This document shows positions 23,223 to 33,452 of a stretch of DNA of 64,000 bases, one piece after another. How positions within the stretch are numbered: position 1 is the first letter of the stretch; each line of letters starts with the position of its first letter. Made by a program: the position numbers and the translations under genes. Below the pieces are notes generated by a model. The model made no database searches, was not told where the DNA came from, and saw only the letters and a program-made list of their open reading frames with translations. Origin of the DNA: Scytalidium lignicola (Eukaryota; Ascomycota; Leotiomycetes); contig NCSJ02000057.1 in assembly GCA_002812745.2 (NCBI GenBank), forward strand, positions 1 through 64,000. Direction: 5' to 3'.

Positions 23223-26200
23223 ACACACACGCGCGAGGTGAGGCGAGGGTGAGCAAAGGCTGCGAGGGGTCAGTAACCAGGCGAGCAAGCAGATTGAGGG
23301 CTTCTTCTTCCCCTATCATTTTAGTCATATTTTATATAGCATAAATTATTGCACAAGTACGGAGATATCTCCATTGACTTAGTTTAAATGATAGCACTTA
23401 GGAGCCGTCTAATAGGCATTACATATGGAGTGTACAGTAAAACATATTGGTGCCTCGGTTCTCCTAGAATATCACATATCTGCTATATTCATGAATATTA
23501 TACCTATCTTTATTCATGCTAGGGTAATCGTTTAACAGTTGCAGTGCGAGCATAAACTACGTTCCGAGCTGATGTTTTAGTTCAATTGTTGGTCATATTC
23601 CCTAGCATCTGTCCAAATGATATCCCCATCCCTGACTCTTAGACTTCTTCAGCCAGCTATGCAGAGTTTCTCTTAGATATCAGAGCCAACACAGCATTGA
23701 TATTGGGTAGGGCCAGGACAATACCCACTACATCAGAGATATTAGCAGAGTGCAATAAGCTAAGAAAGAGAAGAAGGAAACACGCACGCAACAAAATGCC
23801 CTCCAGCCTCAGCGCAAAGCGAGCCAGCCGTATCCCAACAGAAGCCCTGTCTTCCGGTACAGTTAGGGCCGAAGCAACATTGGACATCGTCCGGGTCACT
23901 GAGACAGTATCCCGGGATGGAATTACCCCCGTTTTGGCTACACCAGGTTGTGGTCTCACAAATTCCATATTCTCCCTAGCAACAGTTAGTATGTTTTTTA
24001 TCTTTATCTATTAGGATATCGCGAGATAGAACCTACGGGACCATCGCTACAGATTTCACCGATATAAGCTGTAGTGTAGCTAGCAATGAAGGGTAAGATA
24101 ACGGTATTGAGCTTCATTTTAAGCCTTCTACTAAACTAGGTGTGAGCTGTAATTGTTTTTTGATAATGATAAAAAAATCAAAGTTACTAAAGTCCTCGGG
24201 AGTGTTTTAAGGTAAAGGGGGGTTGTTCACTGTTGATTTATACTTCTGTTTCTATAATATCCACAGCTGAACAGCAGCTACGGAGTAATACTCCCCGTAA
24301 CGGGCCTCGATCATTCCATGGAGTAAGTTGTTCAGGGATTTTAACTCGTTAATTCACTTGTTTTATTTGGTTACTTTTGCAGATCCAACACCTCAGAAGA
24401 GACCCTTATGTTTGAGTAGCCAGACATATTACTGAGATGATTGCCGCTGCTCGTATTCAATCCGATTATTTGATAACTGCAGCAATATAGCCATGCCTTT
24501 CTTTTTCCTAGGTAGGCGGAAGCTATGTAACGTGGTAGACAGCTTTGCTACGTAAAATGTATGAAGATATGTGTATGGCTCTGGCTTCCTAGGTGGCGCT
24601 GGATATATCGACAGATATCTCATGCGCACACCAAGACAGGATATAAGATCCAAATGGACACGGCTGACTGAGCTCCTTGCTCGCATGTACTTTATGCAAG
24701 ATTAAATTTCTTGATATGGAGAGATTGGTCAAATGTTTTAGAAAATTCATGAGCCTAAGAATAGTCATTGTGTCTTAAATTTAGTAGCATCCTTATGTAT
24801 ATCATAAAATATCTTTTCGTTGTATCTGTTTAATAGTTATGTCAATTTACAGTTCCTTCAATTCATCCATTATCTCCATCCTCCTTTTCAAACTTGAAAG
24901 TAGCAAATGTTGTAAGACATCAATACTAACCAATGGCCTGTTCAACGCTGGAAAGTAATGGATCATCATCCTTGATCATCATTAGTCAAATACTAAAATT
25001 GGAGATACTATTAACATCCGGTATCTTGCATCTGAAAGCATATTCATTCATGGGGGATCGAATTCCCTGTCAGCCCTCGGCCCTATAATTTTAGCCAAAA
25101 GCTTAAATTACTGGTAGCTATGCTCTCCATCATAGTGCAGGAAATGAGAATAATTCTCCGGGGAGGATCAAAAGTGGCTTGAAGGATATTTTTGGAATTG
25201 GGTTGATATTGCTAGATATTGGATTCCCCTCTCGTCCCATAGATGCATGTAAGTGACGGAGCATAGAAACTCAACCAGTAAGAATACCATATAGGCTCTT
25301 TGGTTCTCAGTGTCCCGTATCAAATGTTCTCCTAAAGGAGATGATTTACTATAAAATATTGGAAGGATTTATTCAGCTCAGTCTCTACGTATATAGAGTA
25401 TTTATTGATGGTTTTTATTGGATAGAATGGTACCAAAGTAGTTGGAGACACGGCTTAATTGTTCCCCGCAGTCTTAAAATGCTATGCGTAAAAGACTATC
25501 AATAGTTACACAAGGTCCGTCCCCAGAGGAACGCCATATGATTATTGTATGATAGTTAAATTTACTGCTGAATCTAAATGTGTCCTCCAATGATATATTT
25601 AACGGTTGTAATCTACTTTGGCAACGGTAAAATCAGAGAATCTGAGTTTAATCTCTATGTAATTTAAGACAAGGTTGTGTTGGAATACTGTAGTATGAAA
25701 TTAGTTTAGCAGGTGTGCAGCTCATTTGCTTTCCTTGGGTCTTTACGTAAGGTATCTCCGAAGAGTTGCAGCAGCAGCACGCAGTCTGATATCAAATGGA
25801 GAGGGATCATAAATGGTAGATGGTAAATGGCAGCCTGCTGTGTTGATGAGGCATTACTGGGGAGGATTAAGGTGCATCCTAAGCTTTCCCCAAACTACGC
25901 CGGACGAGCCACCATTGCAAAACTTTACCCGGAACTACTTATACAATACTGTACTGTACTAGGCTAAAAAAAGAACAGACGTCATTATGCTCTGTGTTCA
26001 ACGCATCTATTTGGAGAGGATGGTAAGTGGTAAATGTCAAAGATTAGTGCTCATAACTGACTTTAGTTGATTGTAACCAATCAGAGCTGACAGAGTTAAC
26101 AGACGGGTATATAAATAGTTTTCATTATTTGCTCTTTTATTTTATATATCACTTATACTAGCATTAAGTTAAGTTATTATATTGGATAATTTGCATGTGC

Positions 26201-26721
26201 TTTATAAAAATTTTAATTATAAAAAAGTTTATTATGAAAAATAGGCTCGCGGCCAAGGCTTCGATGCCTCTGCTTATTTGCATCATAAGGGAAATGGTTT
26301 GGGTAAAGATTAGGAATTTAGGGACTGTGCATTCCTAAATACAGAGACCTGGCGATTTAAACCTAACATCTTGTAATCTACCCCTCTTTGTGTTAGAATA
26401 ATGGTGACATGTCAACCTCGCTAACTACACTGCCACCCAACACCACTGAATATTAATTATTTGAGGCCTTTAATTCTAGTTGGTGGCTTAGATGTGCTCC
26501 CACCTATAAAAACAAAGAGAGGGAAATGCCGAGAACAGAAATGGTAGGGCCTTCTATGAGGCATACACTATAGGCTTATTACTAGGCTGTTAGAAGAGTC
26601 ATCAATAAGCGGCATTTAAAGCCTATATTAAGATTAAATGGACAGCTCATTTTGAAATAATTGTTTGTGAATCTATATTTCATAGATTGTTAAAATTACA
26701 GCACTTAAAAGTCCGTCTAAA
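23223..26721. other. Gene-poor AT-rich region
   Basis: About 3.5 kb, strongly AT-rich with TpA-rich stretches. Only short frames occur. One at 23657-23968 on the minus strand has a hydrophobic helix but no recognisable family. The base composition would suit repeat-induced point mutation (RIP) of old repeats, which I cannot quantify here. Confidence 0.45.
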
Positions 26722-27207
26722 ATGTCAGCTTGGGTCACCTACAATGGCCAGGTAATATGCGGTGCATGTCGACCTAGTGGTGCAGAAGGCGTAACGATTG
26801 TATGTATTCTAGACGAACTTGCTAATTAAAATTATACATTCAAAGGAAAGGAAAATTACTGAGTATTATATCTTAGTTCCCACGTGAGAATATAGAATAT
26901 TATATGGGATATTTCAAGGAGTCAACTACCACGACTGAGAATAAAATAGGTACAGCCAAGTACTTTGACATAGTTGTTGGTGGAAAGACATTGAAGGATG
27001 GGGCTTGGTACTATCCCGAGCCTAATATTGGATTCGAGAAATTTAAGAATTCCATTTGCTTTCGTATGTTCTTTCTAACCTATCTATTTGTTTGCTTTAA
27101 TCTAAGAACTTTTTCGGATGCTAGTGCATAAATATGAAGGCGACTATTATAAACACGATAATGGGATCCCAGATGGTGTGACTATTGAAGTAGATCGGTT
27201 TGGATAA
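26722..27207 (+). CDS. DUF427 (NTP_transf_9) family protein
   Basis: Three exons, 26722-26799, 26877-27063 and 27125-27207, joined by 77- and 61-nt introns that both start GTATGT; 115 residues. The gene is easy to miss because no exon gives a long frame. After splicing the order matches DUF427: a short strand with YNGQVI, then FPRENIEYYMGYF, the GTAKYFDIVVGGKTLKD strand pair, and AWYYPEP, the family's WxYPxP motif. The typical CPYKG block is degenerate here (ENKIGTA), so a Cys is missing. Family function is unknown. It stands in an AT-rich region beside the monooxygenase gene, convergent with it (251 bases between stops). It could be a decaying copy, but no stop or frameshift is present. Confidence 0.68.
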
Positions 27208-27458
27208 AAGAATCAGAAATTGGATTTGATTTATATATTGACTTGCTGGGTAAAGAATTGTATAATCACTAAACCTTGGATCAGATATATATAATTTTAG
27301 CTATCGGAATTGTCGATTTGATCATTACCTGCAAACAAATATGATAGAATTTAAATATCTAACATAGCTTGTACAATACAAGCATTGTTGATAGAATAAC
27401 GTTGCTCAACTCTGATCTGTTTAAACTGCCATTGCAAACCCTTCCCTTTTCTCTACTA

Positions 27459-29426
27459 TCAATGTATCTTTCCAACTACCCCTGACAAATTCCTCCTCAT
27501 CACCTCCACTACCCTCCCCAACTCTATCTGTATACCTCTTCTCCTCATGGTCAGCAACCCTATTACCAGGAGGAACCCCAAGATCCCTCCCGCACCACCA
27601 TCAATCCCAAACCATCCTTTAAACCTCATGGATACTTGCTGTATCCACCCCCTGAGCCACCACCCAGCCTTTCCTCCATGAAAGTCAAAGTCCTCGAAGC
27701 AAGGAAACATCGTCTTCCACCAGAAAGTCGACGCATAACCCGGCCAGGACGCTGAGTTGCGCCCCACGTCGTTTATGTACCAGTTGGAGCAACCAGCGGA
27801 GAAGACCGAGCCATTGAGCTGCAGCTGAACACTATTGGCGAAGAAGTCCTCTGCCGACCCCTTGACTTCAACGATGGAGGCAGAGCCGCTGAGGAGAGGG
27901 CGGAAGAGCGTGTTGGTAACATAGGAGACTTGAACCTCACAGGCGAAGAGGGCCGAGTTGTGCGCCGGGAAGGTATTAGGGCCGAAGCTGTGGTTCAGGA
28001 CGATTAGCCTCAGTGAAGTGGTTCAGGGTTGGAAGGATTTGAGAACGTACAGGATGCCAAAGTTGGGGAAGTTGTGGACGTAGGTTCCCCAGTATGCTTG
28101 TGCACCGCGGCACTGCTTCCACTGATCTGCCAGGCTCACGCCAGTAGAGCCAATTATCTCCATGGGGGTCAGGAAATCAGTAACTTTAAAGCCGGTTGCG
28201 AGGACAATGACATCGAAATCCTCGTGCTCGCCGCTCTCACTGGTGATGCCTGTCTCGTCGATCATCTTGATGCCTTCCGGGACAAGACTCAGGTTCTCGG
28301 AGTGCAACGCTTCCAGGTAGTTGGGGTCGAAAATACGCCGCTTACAGCCCAGAGGGAAGTCAGGTACAATGAAGTCGTGGTATTTCTTTGGTGTCATCCG
28401 GTAGATATAAGATTTAGCATCCGCTTCGACCCTGAGGCGTTTCTCCTCAGCGGATTTTCCGGGCATGTATGTCGCAACGAGATTGTCGTTGGCTTGAAAG
28501 AGTGAGAGTCGGTGTATCCGCTGCCATAAGGGGATATACCTGAAGCAAAATCTTTCGAAGCTGGTGAAGTGGCGGTTGGGTCGCTCATGGTACCATTGGG
28601 GACTCCGAGCATACCTGAGTCCCCAATTAGCATGCCCCCGGGAGAGAAAGTGGCTCTTATGGAGATGGTAGTGGCACATACTGTTTGAGGTATTTCACGT
28701 CATTGACTACATTTGGCACCACTTGTGCTGCACTGCATCCGTTTCCAATAATAGCCATACTTTTGTCCTTGTGGTTGTAACTGTGATCCCAACGGGCTGT
28801 ATGGAACATGGCTCCTTTGAAGTCCTCCATACCGGGAAATCTGACATCGCGAGGTTCTGAAATGCCCCCCACAGCAGAGACAAAGACATTGGTTTCCCGT
28901 GAATATTTGATATCAGTAACCAAGTCATGTAGATGTACTTCCCATTTGCCCTTATTTGCGAGCCATGTTGCTCCCAAACATGCTACCTGGAAGTGCATGT
29001 GTGGCCGCAGATCAAATTTATCTACAGTGGCTTCCATATCTTCATAATCTACGTTAGCATATCGATATTCGTAATTTTAATATATTCCGATGTTAGAACT
29101 TACATTGGAGGATTTCTTCTTGATCACACAGCTCTTTCGACCACTCAGGATTCAGATTGAAGCTGAAGGAATAAAGATGTGTTGGAACATCACAGCCGCT
29201 TCCAACATGTCAGCGGAATTACAATGCCCTGATGAGCAGTATAACTGTACCATCCTGGATATGTATTTGTTCGCCATGTTCCTCCAGGTCCATCCAGCTT
29301 TTCATATATTGTAAAATTATTGAACCCCAGCGTGTGTTTCAAAGAATGAGCCATGGAGATTCCAGAGGGCCCAGCACCGATGATAATAGCATCAATGCTC
29401 GGCACTGCAGCATTTTTGAAAGTCAT
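27459..29426 (-). CDS. Flavin-dependent Baeyer-Villiger-type monooxygenase
   Basis: Five exons on the minus strand: 29426-29251, 29198-29104, 29048-28682, 28614-28051 and 27987-27459; 576 residues with all phases closing. An in-frame ATG at 29483 would add 19 hydrophobic residues. These FAD/NADPH enzymes insert oxygen next to a ketone or oxidise heteroatoms, often in secondary metabolism. The FAD motif GAGPSG is at about 17-22, GGTWRTNTYPGCGCDVP spans the first junction, and the BVMO fingerprint FxGxxxHxxxW is at 167-177. The NADPH motif GNGCSA is at about 192, and ATGF lies before the C-terminal part. The extreme C-terminus has a hydrophobic segment (GGILGFLLVIGLL) after an aromatic stretch, so membrane attachment is likely. 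The first intron is only 52 nt. Confidence 0.9.
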
Positions 29427-30186
29427 GCTGAAGCAGTGATAGAAATAAAGACAAAAGTAGAAGAACAAGTGTGGGGAAATCAAGGCAAGGAGTGCGACAA
29501 GACAACTTCATGCGACTTATAGTGAGAAAAAATTCAAGAAGATAAGGGCTATCCGAATACTTATTCACGTGAGAATATAGTGTTCTCTTAATTCCATCCA
29601 TTCAAGACTTGGGAAGAAATACCCAACTGGTGTTNAAAAAAACGCGGGGGAAAATACATAGCCCGGTGGTGATGCCAATCAAGTCCGGAATATAAATCCC
29701 GTGGAAACGTAGGTGCCCGAGAAATCCCAATTGCACGGAAACACATTTCATATACACTCTAATGTTACTCAGTCACGTTTCTGCTCTCCCTTCCAGGAAC
29801 CAATCATGATTCACTTACCAGTCGGTTCTGCCGTACGAGAATTGACAACTTTCACGACTATATTCAGAAAGACCAAGTTGGCTCCCAGGAACGTATAACT
29901 CCTAGCAGTAAGTTGAATTCCAACCACGATTAAGAAAGTTCATAATTTCTTCTAAAGTAGGGTAGCTCTCTGTAGGTCGTTATAATTAGTTCCTCATAAA
30001 ATAAAAATAGTGGTGAGCTAAATTTCAATCAAGGATGCGAAGCAAGGAATACGCCACGTGATCAACTTCATATGCTGTCCATTCGGGTGAGATTCCCTTT
30101 GCGGGGAGATTAGGATGCGTCAGCACATAGGTAAGCATTAACGTTATTAGAAAAAAAATAGAAAAGATTAAAAGAAAAAAAATAAA
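29427..30186. other. Upstream of monooxygenase
   Basis: AT-rich promoter side of the monooxygenase and left border of the repeat island. N at 29635 before an A run. No gene seen. Confidence 0.45.
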
Positions 30187-30330
30187 GGGCCTAATCCGGG
30201 ATCGAACCGGAGACCTCTTACAACAATGAGTGCTTGAAAACCCAAAGCAAGAATTCCTGATGAAGCTCGTTAGAAACTGTGACAAACCCAGATGGTCAAG
30301 GTTGACTTACTACCACTGAACTATCAGGCC
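30187..30330 (-). repeat. tRNA-derived element, copy 1
   Basis: On the minus strand the 144-nt element starts GGCCTGATAGTTCAGTGGTAG, which carries a Pol III A box, and ends with a B box (GGTTCGATCCC) and TTAGGCC. The ends can pair as a seven-base acceptor stem (GGCCTGA with TTAGGCC, one G-T). A T-rich stretch follows, as expected for Pol III termination. The D stem is broken, and about 70 extra nucleotides lie between the boxes. A second copy lies at 31461-31607 in the opposite orientation. It is best read as a tRNA-derived SINE-like element or a tRNA pseudogene. Confidence 0.65.
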
Positions 30331-30757
30331 TGTGACATTTCGGTTACTTATTACAATATATTGACAGATTTGACGTTATGTAGCCAATCAGAGAGTAGAG
30401 ACTACCAATCGTGTACCATAGAGAATTTCATGGCTGTATTCCACTGTACTCCGTACTCTACTGTATCAGGGAATCCAATAGCTAATATAGTCTTTACTCC
30501 ACACAATTCATATTTGCATAACCTGTCTATCGCGCTTGACCTCTGATAATCCTCGTGTTTGTATATCACGTGATTATATAGCGTCATTTCTAGGAGAATA
30601 GGTGATCGAGGTAAAATTTGACCAAATGTGCACTTCAAATTAAAAGTTATAAAATAGTGTTAAACCAAATTTCAAAATTTAAACTTCTCTTACCATATCC
30701 AAGCAATGCATATTTCCAATCTGTTAACAATATTACAGTAAAATTAATAATATTAAT
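30331..30757. other. Spacer in repeat island
   Basis: AT-rich sequence between the first tRNA-derived copy and the 591-bp inverted-repeat element. No gene seen. Confidence 0.4.
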
Positions 30758-31348
30758 AGTTGGTTGCACTTGGAGGGTGGGAAATATCGCTAACCAACTA
30801 CCTAAGGGCAGTTAGCACATTTTTCTCATCACCTCAAAAAATCTCGTCACTTTTCATTTTAGTCTCGTTAATTATGAATATTCTATACAAAACCATTAAA
30901 TTATTAGACATGACTACTTTTGTACTGTTGATTTTTTACTACTGGCAGGATCGTGGAATATTAGTGTAGAAAGCCGTGTACTTACGTACTGTAACTCGAG
31001 GAGTCTCTACAGGCGCCCGATTAGGAATAGCCGAATATAAAGTATGATTGTACCTTACGTACGTAAGGGGGTGTCAGAAATGATTCGGCATCCCCCTGCA
31101 AGCGAGCATTTTTTTTGGCCTAATCAGGAGATTTTCTCACGCTGTTTGGGTAACTTTGTAGAAACTTTGTATGGTATGAGGAATCTAAACTGGTGTGATC
31201 GCTTGAAGGTATTAAGGCAGCGTGAATTTCAGATAAAGTAGAGCACCTAATTGGCTTTTTCGCTTGCAGGGGGATGCCGAATCATTTCTGACACCCCCTT
31301 ACGTACTTACGTAGAAAGNAAAAAAAAACCCTCCAAGTACAACCAACT
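30758..31348. mobile_element. Non-autonomous inverted-repeat element (591 bp)
   Basis: A 21-bp terminal repeat (AGTTGGTTGCACTTGGAGGGT at 30758-30778) recurs inverted at 31328-31348 with one mismatch. A direct ATTAAT flanks both ends (30752-30757 and 31349-31354) as a likely target duplication. There is no transposase frame. Another inverted-repeat element (31060-31305) sits inside it, so this one inserted first. The type cannot be fixed from the ends alone. Confidence 0.75.
31060..31305. mobile_element. Nested MITE (246 bp) with 46-bp inverted repeats
   Basis: The arms 31060-31105 and 31260-31305 are near-perfect inverted copies that begin TACGTAAGGGGGTGTCAG and end CTGCAAGCGA. A direct CTTACG flanks both sides (31054-31059 and 31306-31311). 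Each arm also contains GGGGG and CCCCC blocks that can fold into a sub-terminal hairpin. There is no coding capacity. The high identity of the arms implies a recent insertion. N at 31319 lies just outside. Confidence 0.82.
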
Positions 31349-31460
31349 ATTAATTTGTTAGTCGAATGAGGGATTATTTTATTTATTACCCGAGTCAGGA
31401 AACGCACTAACAATACTCTATTAGTTGTTAAGCTTGGATTAGCCGGTACCCCACAACCTT

Positions 31461-31607
31461 GGCCTGATAGTTCAGTGGTAGTAAGTTAGCCTTAATCAGC
31501 TCAAAGGTGCTCACCACATCTAACACATTTCCTCAGGAATTCTTGCTTTGGGTTTTCAAAACACTCATAGTTGTAAGAGGTCTCCGGTTCGATCCCGGAT
31601 TAGGCCC
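31461..31607 (+). repeat. tRNA-derived element, copy 2
   Basis: 147 nt, same design as the copy at 30187-30330: GGCCTGA start, A box TAGTTCAGTGG at 31468-31478, B box GGTTCGATCCC at 31586-31596, TTAGGCC end, then a run of about nine T at 31612-31620. The last 85 nt are nearly identical to copy 1, the first 26 nt are identical, and the middle differs. This shows two conserved ends around a variable centre. A long tRNA intron is an alternative reading, but the D stem does not close. Confidence 0.65.
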
Positions 31608-31671
31608 TTCATTTTTTTTTCTTTCTTTTAATCTTTTGTTGAATATTTATTATATCAGCAGCATCTTTATG

Positions 31672-32113
31672 TAACGTAAATCCCTATCGGTCGGATCACC
31701 CCATGGGTCGGATCAGTGAAATTTACCGCATAATCAAGCAAAACGGCCCCCTAGCAAACTCAATAGTTATAAATGCTAGCAACATAATATTATATATGAT
31801 GATTGGTTATTCGAATATAATATTATACATTAGATTCTTGAGTTTCTCAAATTTCTCAGAATCTTATAACATTGAAAAATATAATTCTAGACCTCAAAAT
31901 CATGATTATTGGATTATATAATCTTAACCACAGATGCTGGTTTTCTTAAAATTTGGTTATTTATTAAAAATCAATATATAAAATCAATTTTCAATTTTAT
32001 AGTTATGACTTGATTTGGTAATTGAGTTTGCTAGGGGGCCGTTTTGCTTGATTGTGCGGTAAATTTCACTGATCCGACCTATATGGTGATCCGACCGATA
32101 GGGATTTACGTTA
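31672..32113. mobile_element. MITE-like element (442 bp) with 92-bp inverted repeats
   Basis: The left arm 31672-31763 and right arm 32022-32113 are inverted copies over about 92 bp with roughly five mismatches. Both begin TAACGTAAATCCCTATCGG when read inward, and both carry a repeated GGTCGGATCA. The outermost TA on each side would suit TA-target transposons of the Tc1/mariner group. The interior is AT-rich and non-coding. Confidence 0.8.
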
Positions 32114-32400
32114 TTTAAGCTGGAGCTCACTCTTTTTTCTAAAATCAAGTCATCAATTTTCTAGTATATTCAACAATAATGTGCGAGAACTATCAGGTTG
32201 TACGGTTGACTACGTGCGGTAGCGATATGGTAAGTGAGCTGTATGGCCATGGAGTGAGACCGACCAACCAGAAGAGAACAGGAGGGAGGCCTGTATATTT
32301 TAGCTACTACGGCTACTACTATATATATATATATGATCACGTGATATACCCACCACAATAATAATATAAAATTATATATAGTAATAGAGCCAAAGAAAAG

Positions 32401-32813
32401 TAAGTGTTGGTAGATTATTCGTCTGTAGTCACGTGCTGAGCACGTGCAGTGTAGACTAGTCTAGATTAGGCAATGGGAGCTTACGGAGCTGTTACAGCTC
32501 CGCAACGCTCCCATTCCCCCTGAAAAACAACGAACCACCATGAAAGCATAAATAGTATATTACGTAGAGTTACGTACCGTACCACGTGCTACAGGTGGAA
32601 CCGACAGTAAGTGTTGGTAGAATATTGGTTCCGTACGTACACGTGATATTCACGTGCGATGTAGACTAGTCCCGATTAGGTAGTGGGAGCGAGCGAAGCT
32701 CCTACAGCTTCGCACCACTCCCACCCCCTTTTCAAACAACAACCATGGATTAGCACAACGAGTATATTACGTATAGTTGCGTACCGTACTACGTGCTACA
32801 GGTGAACCGACAG
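32401..32813. repeat. 207-bp tandem repeat, two units, with conserved hairpins
   Basis: Unit 1 is 32401-32607 and unit 2 is 32608-32813; a third unit starts but stops after a few bases. Each unit begins TAAGTGTTGGTAGA and ends GGTGGAACCGACAG or close to it. Each holds a CACGTG-type short hairpin (32430-32446 and 32640-32656) and a larger two-stem hairpin (32472-32515 and 32683-32724). The units have diverged, but paired positions change together, so the hairpins are kept. No protein frame is conserved between units. Confidence 0.85.
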
Positions 32814-33452
32814 TAAGTGATTGAAAAATAAAACAGAGTTATGGGTATGTGATTTGACTTTTGCCAAGAGTGAAATAGACCAGCCAGTCAGATAACTAGT
32901 AAAACTTGACAGACCAATAATATATGTTTCTAATTAGCAAGCCACCTATCTACAATAAATCAACTCTTATATGAAGAGCGTTTGAGTACTGTTAGCGTCG
33001 AACTCGGGCTGTTTCCGAATTCAAAAGAATTAGTGTCCATCTTGTAGTAATTAAAAGAGGGAGCGAGTAGCACATGAAGCTAGTATCACGCCAGAATGTT
33101 ATCAGACTGACGCCAAAGCACTAAGCAAGCCTGTATCCATGGTGTCCTGTAATTACAGCGAGTCTTAGGGCCTCTAGTTTCTGTAATGCACTATAATTAT
33201 AGTGTGCTTCAGGCATTAGCCTCGCTATAAATCCTGTATCCTATATGGCATCCGTATTATTAGTGACTTAGCAGAGTTTAATGACATTCTGCCACAACCT
33301 CCGTAACGCAAAGCCCTCTTACATTTTTGAACTTTCTCTCAGAAGTGAAGTTTATTATCTATCTCAATATTAATTCATTTAATATTTTATTAGAAACTCA
33401 AGTGACGATGCCTCTTGATTTATAATAAGACTCGCGAGTCACGTTTCTAAGC
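32814..33452. other. Spacer before GIY-YIG gene
   Basis: AT-rich sequence without a recognisable gene. It presumably includes the upstream region of the GIY-YIG gene. Confidence 0.4.

Noticed and set aside
23657..23968. 103-codon minus-strand frame with a hydrophobic helix
   Set aside because: No recognisable family, no credible exons on either side, and the plus strand is equally open. Left as a note.
30187..30330. Functional tRNA gene
   Set aside because: The acceptor and T arms fit, but the D stem does not pair and about 70 extra bases lie between the boxes.
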